DNA from: Clostridia bacterium
GTDB taxonomy: Bacteria; Bacillota; Clostridia; UBA1381
NCBI GenBank assembly: GCA_017935675.1
Contig: JAGBHE010000067.1
Span: 62,001-126,000, forward strand
DNA length: 64,000 bases
Direction: 5' to 3'
Made by a program: the position numbers and the translations under genes. Below the pieces are notes generated by a model. It was given only the letters and a program-made list of their open reading frames with translations, searched no databases and was not told the origin of the DNA. Below, piece by piece: positions 35,525 through 43,677 of the stretch (within the stretch, counting starts at the first letter, position 1; every line of letters starts with the position of its first letter).

Positions 35525-37747
35525 ATGAAAAAGAAAAAAATGAATTATAGCATAAAGGTATCTCTTACAATTTCGTATTTACTTATATTCGGTATTTCTT
35601 TAATATCAAGCTTATTTGTATATATATATAACAACAATATATTTAAAGAAAATCTCATTTCATCGGGTGAAATGTTTCTTAATAATATTATCAGTCAAAC
35701 AAATTCGACTCTTAATGAAGCAATTTTGCTGACAAAAATTATTGAAGAGCTCCCCGAAACCAAGGAGGTCCTGAAGCTGGAGGCTCCGCTCACTCCTGAA
35801 AAGGAAACTACCATAAACAATCTTTACAAACAAATAAAAGCAATATCACAAAGTTATGGTTTTGCCGATCAACCATGTATATATCTTTCAAAATTTGAAA
35901 AGGTTATTTCAACTGCGGGAATAACTTCTTTTGGCGAGTATTATAACAATTCAAAGAAAGATTTAAAAAATACAACTTCCCTTTTGTCATGGCGCTCATT
36001 CCTCATTAGTTCTCCGGGCAGAAAGCTGACACAGGGAAATAATAACGTTGTATTTTATTCAAAGACATTTGGCACCACTTCAAATTCCAATCCATATTAT
36101 CCTATGTGTATTGTAATTAAAACTTTATTTCTACAAGATGAAACTCCTATGTTTAACGGCTATAATTATGTGGTTTTAGATGAATATGACACACCTGTTT
36201 TATACTCCTCAACAATTTATAAGCGTAAAATTTTTAAAAACTTTAACCCTGAAACAGACTCATATGTTACCATAAACAACACACGATATCTTGTTAAATA
36301 TAAAAAAGATACAAGCAGCAATTATACATATATTTCCGCGATACCATATGATCATTTGACAAAAACCGCAAAACAGCTTGGCGCTATAAACATAATTATT
36401 ATTTTGATTTCAATAATTATATTTCTTATACTTACCGTATATTCATTGAAACAAAACTATACTCCATTGAAAAATGCCGTCAACACTCTGAAAAAGCATA
36501 TAAACCCTGCGAACTCTGCTCCAAACGAAATTAAATTTCTGATAGATGCCATGGATAAATTACTTAAAGAAAACTCTGAAATTTCATCAAAATTAGATAA
36601 ACAATCAGATATTTTGAAAATGCATGGTATAACATCTCTCCTTAAAAACAGAAATTCAAAAATTGACGATTCAATAATAAATAATATGAAGCAAAATAAT
36701 GGCAGTATAGTGATTTCCGCTGTTTATATAGAGGATTACGGTGAATACTTCACGTCTGCAGACCTGACTCATGATTCCATCACAAATGACACACTTGTTT
36801 ACTTTGCAATAAAACAAGTGTTCCAAGAGCTGCTTGAAAAAATCGGTTCAGCGGTATATCACACCGAAACAGAAGGACTTTCGGTATTTATTATAATTTT
36901 GAAAAATGAAAATTCTGATTATCTTACTGCCCTGAAAAAAGCCAGAGACTTTTTGGAAGAAAATCTGAAAGTTCTTCTTACGGTTTCAGTAAGTAATATA
37001 GGTCATTCTACTGATGAAATTCCTTCTTTGTACCTGGAATGTCTTGATTTGCTTGATTACAGAGCAACATCCGGAAAATGTACGGTTATTCAAAAAAACA
37101 TTACAGACGAAAACTCAGTATCATATACATTTTCTTATGAAGAGGAAGGGCTGTTAAAAAATTACTTGCTTCAGGGGAATTCGGAAAAAGCATCAGAACT
37201 TGTTTTTAAAATAATAAATAACAGTATGCACACAACAAGTAATCCTGATATTCTGAAATACGTTACCTTTGATATTGTATCAACGATTTTAAAAACATGT
37301 GATATATGCTCAAAGGTTCCGGAATATATATCCGAGCTTCATAAATTTCTAAAATGGACTGATTTAACTTATGCTAAAGCCTGGATTTCAAAACTGATAA
37401 AAGAAGTATGTGCATTGTACAATCACCACAAATCAAATGACATTGTCTCTGAAGCAATAGAATTTGTAAAAAACAATTACCAAAATAATGACTTAAGCGT
37501 TTCTATGGTTGCAAGTTATCTTGATATCACTCCAAGCTATCTGTCTAATATTTTCAGGAGAGAAAAAGAAGAAAAACTGCTCGATTATATCAATAAATAC
37601 AGAATAGAAAAATCAAAAGAGCTTTTAAAAGAAAATAAGCTTTTAATTACTGAAGTATCTGAAGCTGTCGGCTACACAAATCCCAAAACTTTCAGACGAC
37701 TGTTTAAAAAATATACAAATATACTCCCCACCGATTTTATCAAATGA
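35525..37747 (+). CDS. Membrane-bound AraC-family regulator, YesN/YtdP-like
   Basis: The 740-aa protein is a one-component membrane sensor. A first membrane segment (about 10-33) leads to an extracellular sensor domain of about 250 residues. A second membrane segment (about 290-312) and a cytoplasmic linker follow. The C-terminal AraC DNA-binding domain has two helix-turn-helices at about 645-740 (VSMVASYLDITPSYLSNIFR, then VSEAVGYTNPKTFRRLFKKY). Such regulators activate adjacent LplABC/polysaccharide genes in Bacillota. The divergent position makes the PL8 operon its likely target. An in-frame GTG at 35516 is an alternative start. Confidence 0.88.
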   Translation: MKKKKMNYSIKVSLTISYLLIFGISLISSLFVYIYNNNIFKENLISSGEMFLNNIISQTNSTLNEAILLTKIIEELPETKEVLKLEAPLTPEKETTINNLYKQIKAISQSYGFADQPCIYLSKFEKVISTAGITSFGEYYNNSKKDLKNTTSLLSWRSFLISSPGRKLTQGNNNVVFYSKTFGTTSNSNPYYPMCIVIKTLFLQDETPMFNGYNYVVLDEYDTPVLYSSTIYKRKIFKNFNPETDSYVTINNTRYLVKYKKDTSSNYTYISAIPYDHLTKTAKQLGAINIIIILISIIIFLILTVYSLKQNYTPLKNAVNTLKKHINPANSAPNEIKFLIDAMDKLLKENSEISSKLDKQSDILKMHGITSLLKNRNSKIDDSIINNMKQNNGSIVISAVYIEDYGEYFTSADLTHDSITNDTLVYFAIKQVFQELLEKIGSAVYHTETEGLSVFIIILKNENSDYLTALKKARDFLEENLKVLLTVSVSNIGHSTDEIPSLYLECLDLLDYRATSGKCTVIQKNITDENSVSYTFSYEEEGLLKNYLLQGNSEKASELVFKIINNSMHTTSNPDILKYVTFDIVSTILKTCDICSKVPEYISELHKFLKWTDLTYAKAWISKLIKEVCALYNHHKSNDIVSEAIEFVKNNYQNNDLSVSMVASYLDITPSYLSNIFRREKEEKLLDYINKYRIEKSKELLKENKLLITEVSEAVGYTNPKTFRRLFKKYTNILPTDFIK

Positions 37748-37802
37748 CATGGGAAGTATCGCTCCATATCAGAATTAATTATGACAGCTGCACTGCAGAA
37801 GC

Positions 37803-37839
37803 TTAGGGATAAAATCTCAAATGCGGATTTTATCCCTAA
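37803..37839 (+). terminator. Terminator hairpin after the araC-type regulator
   Basis: A perfect 14-bp stem (TTAGGGATAAAATC with its complement) across a 9-base loop lies 55 bases after the stop codon. Only a weak T-run follows. It may serve both the regulator and the convergent metallophosphoesterase gene. Confidence 0.65.
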
Positions 37840-37928
37840 AAACATTTAAATTATATTATCAAGAGAGCCGGATTTAATGCTTACATAAAACGCTTTTATT
37901 TTAATCTGAAATGAACTGTCCGATAAGC

Positions 37929-38933
37929 TTAAAGCCTCTGCAAGCATCCGACTCTGTCTTCGCCGGCTCCGAAGCGCGTTATTTTAACGACATTATCCTT
38001 TATTGAGAAAACATCAAATGCTGTTTCCGTTATTGCTTTGCACTTTCTCTCCGGGCAGGCCGGACACCATGCCCATGCCAAAGACGACTGTGTTGTTACA
38101 GTCAATATTCCGTCGTCATATAGCAAATTGTCATAATGTACATGACCTGCAATATGGCAGACAACATTTTTGTTATTAACCATTGCATAATGCACTCTCG
38201 GTCCGTTTATCAAATCATCATACGGTTTTATGCCCTGAGGATAATTTTCCGTTCCGTAAATTCCTTTGTTGCTCACCGGTCCATGGCAAAACACTATGAT
38301 TTTTCTGTCGGTATTTAAAGCCTCGGTTTCAAACCAAGCCGCTTGTTTATTTGAGATTTCATACATCCAGCCCTGATATTGCCCGTTTTTATCCTGATTA
38401 TATCTTCCGTCGCTTACATCCAAAAAAACAAATCTGAAATTCTGCTCTTCCAAATCTATATAATAATAATTATCAGGCGTCGGATTATACTTCATACAAA
38501 GCTCGTGCATCCGTTCAGGCAAAATCACATAATCCCTGTTATCTCTTCCCTCGTCGGTACAAGGTCCAAGCGCGTTATCGTGATTTCCGATGCAGGTATG
38601 AACAGGCACCGATAAATTATACAGCGCTTCCATAACCTCTTTATGCGACTTAATTATTTCCTGCGGGTCGGGATTATAATCATTGCCCATATCTCCGCCG
38701 TTTATAACCATACTGATTTTCGGACATCTGTCTAAAATATACTGAATAGAATTTATTGCATCGACAGCATATTCAAATTCTGTCATCCCCGGCACACGAT
38801 TTTCCGCTACCGAAAATTCATTCATTCTGTTATGCTGGTCTGTTATAAAAACAAAATTAAGCGGTGCATCAAATTTATTTATCTCAGCAATCTTTTCATC
38901 ATAATTATCTGTAAGATATGATATATCCCTCAT
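37929..38933 (-). CDS. Calcineurin-like metallophosphoesterase
   Basis: The 334-aa cytoplasmic protein contains the dimetal phosphoesterase motif series: TDQH (Asp32, His34), NGGDMGND (Asp81), IGNHDN (about 116-120), FCHGP and AGHVH. The family cleaves phosphomono- or phosphodiesters. It is the last gene of the HAD-MATE-glycosidase-phosphoesterase run in locus B, so it may act on a phosphorylated glycan fragment; this is inference. Confidence 0.85.
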   Translation of the reverse strand: MRDISYLTDNYDEKIAEINKFDAPLNFVFITDQHNRMNEFSVAENRVPGMTEFEYAVDAINSIQYILDRCPKISMVINGGDMGNDYNPDPQEIIKSHKEVMEALYNLSVPVHTCIGNHDNALGPCTDEGRDNRDYVILPERMHELCMKYNPTPDNYYYIDLEEQNFRFVFLDVSDGRYNQDKNGQYQGWMYEISNKQAAWFETEALNTDRKIIVFCHGPVSNKGIYGTENYPQGIKPYDDLINGPRVHYAMVNNKNVVCHIAGHVHYDNLLYDDGILTVTTQSSLAWAWCPACPERKCKAITETAFDVFSIKDNVVKITRFGAGEDRVGCLQRL

Positions 38934-38948
38934 GCTTGTCTCCCTCTG

Positions 38949-41621
38949 CTATTTTTCAAGCAATAAGCTGCTTTGCTTTGCTCTGAAGCTATTGTCCCAT
39001 GCAAATACCTTTATCTTATTGAATTTACTTGTATCGGCTAATAAAACAGACATTGTCTTTTCTTTCCCGATATATTCCTCTGTATTTATATTTAAAACCT
39101 CGACAAGCCTATCATCCGCATATGCGGCGCATATAAGCAAGCTGTCCGGTGTTTCCGCCGTTGCCTGCGTATAATGAATTACCATTTCATCACCGTTTTT
39201 TACAGCACTTATATCCGAAATCCTGTTGTTATTTATTTCAGCATACAATTCGGTTTTTGCATAATCGTATCCTATAACATATTTCATATCTGTTGACGCG
39301 GTAACAGTCACCTCTGCACCGTCAACCGTATCAATGACATTTCCGAACAAATCATATACAACGGTATAGTCCTTGCCTGTGTTAACCGTATAATTCTTTT
39401 CCGCACCCGTGCTCCATACGCAGAAGGTTTCCTGTCCTTCGTCATTTGTAAGCTTATATACTACAGGTGAATATGAATTATATGACTGACCGTAGGCGGG
39501 AGTAACAGCTAAGCTCTCTGACTTAACGGTTTTGCCTGTTAAGCTGTTAAAAGCAGCAACCGCAACATATGACGGTTTTGCCGCCCACGGCGTTCTGTAG
39601 AACATCGAATGAATAATACCGAAATTCTCTTCAAATGAGAACGGGTCCTCTCTGTCGTCCTGAAATTCATAAAACATAAGCATGTCAACAGGGTCATTGC
39701 TTGCGTACATTGCAAGAAGTCTTGCCATAAACGCCGCCTGAGTCTCATAATTTGTATTTCTGAAGGCAGAAGCTCCGTTATAGTTAAGCGCTCTGTCTCT
39801 CGCAGGCCAGCCAACCTCCGTCACCCATAGCTTCGCATTCGGAGCGTATTTTTCCAGCTGCGATTTTCCGAAGGTGGTAAATCCCAGCAAATCAGTTCCT
39901 TCCGGACCGTAAGACATGAGTGAATCGTATCTGTGATAGCTTACCGAGTCAAATTTTGAAGTATCGACCTGCTTTAAAAATCTTGTATCCCAAGTATATT
40001 TGCCGAACCAACGGGCGTCAAACTGCCACGCCGGGTCTTCCGCTATTTGTCCTGCGTCAATCCATGCCTCCGGCTGTACCGCCTTTATAGCGTCCGAGCT
40101 TGCTTTTACTATATCCGCATAAGCTTTATCGGAGGGCATATCATAGCCATCACCGCTTAAGCCTGTAACACCGGGTTTTATTTTTAAATCAAATTCATTT
40201 AAAATAGCATAATATTTTGTGTATGGCTTTAGCTTTGAAGCAACGAATGCGGAATATTCGGCAAAGCTTTCAAGCTCCTCCGGAGTATCTCCCAGGATGT
40301 CGCTCCCATCCCAATAGTCACCGTAGCCGTTGCGGTTCTCCGCCATAAGGTTACAAAGACCGCTCATTCCGTTCTCAGACAAAGCCTTATACGCATAAAC
40401 TAAAATATCCGGCATTGAGTACGGACCGCCGGCCCGTGCCTGTACATCTATCCAGCGCAGGGTTGAACGCATTTTACCAAATCCGGCATTTTTGGCTAAT
40501 GATATCTGGTTATCTATATCCTGTTCATTATATAAAAAGTATAAAACATTATTTTCGTAGTAATAATCATCATAATGGGCATTTGCACCATAGTGCGGAT
40601 TAGGCTCCGCTTTTTTTGAATATGAAAAATCCGTAAGAATGCTCATCTGCATTTTATCGGCAGTACCTGAATAATCAGCAGTTATATCCGTTTTTAACAC
40701 ATATGTGCCGAACTTCAGGTTTTCAAACGTTACCGTATCATAAGCATTTCGCGCGGAGAAAACAGCTGTCTGATTTTTTTCCCGAATCGGTGTTTGCTCC
40801 GAATATGCCACAGCCTCCTGCCCTTTGTTGCTTTTATCTATGGTTTCTTCCCATTGCAGGTATTCGTCCTTTGCTTCGGGCTTATACACGCTGTATTTTA
40901 CACGCATATTATCGTATTGCACCAAATCAAAATTATTAAACGCAAAATCAAATTTAATCTCATCGCCCTCATAAAATACATTGCCCGGCTTTCCGGTTTC
41001 AGCTGTTACATTAAATCCCGAATAGCAATTATCACTGTAAAGCTTCAGCCAATAAATATATACCGGAACGGGAGAAGCATGTCCTTCTGCATACGGGAAA
41101 AGATCTTTATCATGAGTGACTATTCTGCAATCATAACCGTTGTCATTCCCGTTAAATCTTGCATCATACAATTTGATTCTTGCGTATTTCCATGTCTTTG
41201 AGTTTTCACATTGTATAAATACATTTTTTATGCCGTTATAAGAATCGTATTGAAAGTAAAATCCGCCCATGCCTTCATCCCAATAGCAAATATCCGCATA
41301 AAACGTACACCATCTCTTGGCATTTTTAAACTTCCAGGTTGATTTTTCCGGGAAAGCTATGTCAGCGTTGATTTTAAAGCCTATATTTCCGCCGTCGCCG
41401 TTAAGACCCAGCTTGCAGCCCAAATCGCTCAGGATTTCATAGCTGCCGGAGCCCTCCTCAAATTCTGCCGCAATACCGTTTCTTTCATGCCATGGGTTAT
41501 TATTCAGCCACACTCCCGCCATATTTCTGTTTTCATCCGCAGCACATACCGGTACTTGAATTAACCCGCTCAGCAAGCATATTATTAAAATCAGAGCCGA
41601 AAAATTACACAATTTTTTCAT
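38949..41621 (-). CDS. Secreted clan-A-like glycoside hydrolase with N-terminal and C-terminal accessory domains
   Basis: The 890-aa protein has a signal peptide ending near VCAA and an N-terminal beta-sandwich region of about 330 residues. A (beta/alpha)8 domain follows, with the likely acid/base Glu476 in ILNEFD and nucleophile Glu602 in VTEVGW; this spacing fits clan GH-A retaining enzymes. The tail ends KIKVFAWDNS, shared with other secreted proteins here. The GH39/GH5-like look is suggestive, but the family cannot be fixed. The ATG at 41621 was chosen because it begins the signal peptide just after the MATE stop. Confidence 0.75.
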   Translation of the reverse strand: MKKLCNFSALILIICLLSGLIQVPVCAADENRNMAGVWLNNNPWHERNGIAAEFEEGSGSYEILSDLGCKLGLNGDGGNIGFKINADIAFPEKSTWKFKNAKRWCTFYADICYWDEGMGGFYFQYDSYNGIKNVFIQCENSKTWKYARIKLYDARFNGNDNGYDCRIVTHDKDLFPYAEGHASPVPVYIYWLKLYSDNCYSGFNVTAETGKPGNVFYEGDEIKFDFAFNNFDLVQYDNMRVKYSVYKPEAKDEYLQWEETIDKSNKGQEAVAYSEQTPIREKNQTAVFSARNAYDTVTFENLKFGTYVLKTDITADYSGTADKMQMSILTDFSYSKKAEPNPHYGANAHYDDYYYENNVLYFLYNEQDIDNQISLAKNAGFGKMRSTLRWIDVQARAGGPYSMPDILVYAYKALSENGMSGLCNLMAENRNGYGDYWDGSDILGDTPEELESFAEYSAFVASKLKPYTKYYAILNEFDLKIKPGVTGLSGDGYDMPSDKAYADIVKASSDAIKAVQPEAWIDAGQIAEDPAWQFDARWFGKYTWDTRFLKQVDTSKFDSVSYHRYDSLMSYGPEGTDLLGFTTFGKSQLEKYAPNAKLWVTEVGWPARDRALNYNGASAFRNTNYETQAAFMARLLAMYASNDPVDMLMFYEFQDDREDPFSFEENFGIIHSMFYRTPWAAKPSYVAVAAFNSLTGKTVKSESLAVTPAYGQSYNSYSPVVYKLTNDEGQETFCVWSTGAEKNYTVNTGKDYTVVYDLFGNVIDTVDGAEVTVTASTDMKYVIGYDYAKTELYAEINNNRISDISAVKNGDEMVIHYTQATAETPDSLLICAAYADDRLVEVLNINTEEYIGKEKTMSVLLADTSKFNKIKVFAWDNSFRAKQSSLLLEK

Positions 41622-41635
41622 AAAAACACATCCCA

Positions 41636-42901
41636 TCATTTTATTAGTACATTCCTTAAAAATATAACCATGCTGATCCCGGTCATAACAAACTGCGATA
41701 CAGGCATAGCCAGCCATACACCGTTTATTCCCATTAATTCCGATAAAACCGCAAGCAGCAGCGGTGTTATAAGCAGCGGATCAATAAACACAAGGATATT
41801 TGAAATTACAGTATTTTTCACCGCATAATAATATGAGCAAACATATTTTACAGCAGCTTTAAAAGGATATGAAAGCATAAATATAACCAGCCCCGTCCGG
41901 AACATTTTTTCCGCCTCGTCCGAAATATCAAAAAATCCCGTAATTACTTTTATTATTATGGGTGTAATCAATGCAAAAATAACGGACATGACCAGAAGAA
42001 TAATCCCGGAGCACTTTAAAGCCCTGCGCTCCTGCTTAATATCCCTTGAGCCGCGGCAATAGCTTATCACAGGCTGTACGCCATCGCACACGCCCTGAAA
42101 AATATAATCAAATGTATAAATCACATAGCACATTAACGCATACGCGCTTACAGCCGAAACCCCTCCGCATTTTAATGCAAAACAGTTTGTGAACATTAAA
42201 ACAAGCGACGGAACAAAATTAATACCGAACGGCGCTATGCTTCCCCGGATAATATCCGGGATCCCCGAAAAATCCACTCCGGCTGCTTTATCCGTTTTTA
42301 TCGTCAGCAATCCAAGCACGGCAATAACCGATTGTGATATAAGGGTTGCCATGGCAACTCCGCGCATTCCGAAACGTTTTGCCAAAGTAAAATCCAAACC
42401 CACGTGAAGCACAACTCCGATAACGGAAAAAAACATACCGTTATATGACTTACCGTCATTTCTGAGAAGCACTAAAATACCGGCGCCGATAATCTGGCTT
42501 ACCGCGCCGCAGATTATGACAAACGCATATTCCTCAGACAATACAAGAACATTGCCGGAAGCACCCATTAACCTCAGCATTCCGGAATACGAAAGCAAAA
42601 ACAATGCCGTTATAAATGCGCTTATTATAATCATCAGGCACATAGTGGTATTTTTGATTTTTTCCGCCTGCACAGCCTTGCCTTTGCCGCGAAGCTCATT
42701 TAATATAACCGCGCCGCCGACCCCTGTGCCTGTACCGACAGCTGCTATAAAAGCCAATATCGGCCAGACTATATTTATTGCCGCCAAGCCGTCATCACCA
42801 AGCAGTCTGCCGATAAATATTCCGTCAATATTTGCATTTGTTCCGACAATAACCATCGATATAACAGATGGAATTATATATTTATGCAATTTAAATTTCA
42901 T
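41636..42901 (-). CDS. MATE-family efflux transporter
   Basis: The 421-aa integral membrane protein has about twelve hydrophobic segments in two similar halves. MATE hallmarks include ANIDGIFIGRLLGDDGLAAINI near the N-terminus and GVCDGVQPVISYCRG in the second half. Members export drugs or metabolites using a sodium or proton gradient. The start overlaps the HAD gene end by 11 bases, so it is in the glycosidase/phosphatase operon; its cargo is unknown. Confidence 0.88.
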   Translation of the reverse strand: MKFKLHKYIIPSVISMVIVGTNANIDGIFIGRLLGDDGLAAINIVWPILAFIAAVGTGTGVGGAVILNELRGKGKAVQAEKIKNTTMCLMIIISAFITALFLLSYSGMLRLMGASGNVLVLSEEYAFVIICGAVSQIIGAGILVLLRNDGKSYNGMFFSVIGVVLHVGLDFTLAKRFGMRGVAMATLISQSVIAVLGLLTIKTDKAAGVDFSGIPDIIRGSIAPFGINFVPSLVLMFTNCFALKCGGVSAVSAYALMCYVIYTFDYIFQGVCDGVQPVISYCRGSRDIKQERRALKCSGIILLVMSVIFALITPIIIKVITGFFDISDEAEKMFRTGLVIFMLSYPFKAAVKYVCSYYYAVKNTVISNILVFIDPLLITPLLLAVLSELMGINGVWLAMPVSQFVMTGISMVIFLRNVLIK

Positions 42902-43598
42902 CTAAAACCTCAGCAAGCTGTGAAATATTATCAATTACAACCTCAGCATCTGTTTTCAAAGTATTTTTGTCCGCTTCATTTGACGCCACACCGATTGCCT
43001 TAATGTTTCCGTTATGCGCAAAATTAATATCCGTCATTGTGTCGCCCACCATAACAAGCTCATCCTGCTTTACATTGTAATTATGAACTATCAGATTAAT
43101 ATAATATGGATCGGGTTTGCATTTATGTATTCCGTCATCGGTGTAAATATCATCAAAATACTCCAATATGCCAAGCTTTTTGAGGCACTTTCTGGTAAGA
43201 AACATATCATCTGTTGTCGCCAAAAATATTTTCAGTCTTTTTTCTTTAAATCTTGAAAATAGATTTTCAAGGTTTGTGCAGGGCGGAACGATTTTTCCGA
43301 AATTAAAATATCTATGAAAGCCTTCCATAGTTATATCTGAAATATCTCCGCAATCAATACGATGCTTTTTTAAAACACGTGCAAATCCGTTTGCAATCTG
43401 GTCATAAGTGCCGTAACAAATCACGCCGTTAATTCCTTCATTAATGCCGATTTCGTTCAGCATTTCTTCTTTCAGACATTCGGGAGCATTTAATGTTTCA
43501 ATAACAAATTCAGCTGCCTTTTCCGCTATGGGAATCCAGAAATCCTTGAATTTAAAAAGTGTTCCGTCCTTGTCAAAAATAATACCTTTTATTTTCAC
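42891..43598 (-). CDS. HAD-superfamily hydrolase, phosphoglycolate-phosphatase-like
   Basis: The 235-aa protein has the HAD motifs FDKDGTLF (nucleophile Asp9, Asp11), the Thr of FLATTDD, a Lys in CKPDPY, and MVGDTMTDINFA. A helical cap lies between the first two motifs. The family removes phosphate from small molecules such as sugar phosphates. The start is GTG at 43596-43598 with GGAGG six bases upstream. It is the first gene of a four-gene run ending with the metallophosphoesterase. Confidence 0.85.
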   Translation of the reverse strand: MKIKGIIFDKDGTLFKFKDFWIPIAEKAAEFVIETLNAPECLKEEMLNEIGINEGINGVICYGTYDQIANGFARVLKKHRIDCGDISDITMEGFHRYFNFGKIVPPCTNLENLFSRFKEKRLKIFLATTDDMFLTRKCLKKLGILEYFDDIYTDDGIHKCKPDPYYINLIVHNYNVKQDELVMVGDTMTDINFAHNGNIKAIGVASNEADKNTLKTDAEVVIDNISQLAEVLDEI

Positions 43599-43625
43599 AC
43601 CATTCCTCCAAATGTCTTATGATAT

Positions 43626-43654
43626 TTCAATAAGGGGCATTGCCCCTTATTGAA
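43626..43654 (-). terminator. Hairpin between the LamG-like gene and the HAD operon
   Basis: TTCAATAAGGGG pairs perfectly with CCCCTTATTGAA across a 5-base loop. No T-run follows on the minus strand, so efficiency as a terminator is uncertain. Confidence 0.5.
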
Positions 43655-43677
43655 TTTAAATTGTATCCTGTATAAGC

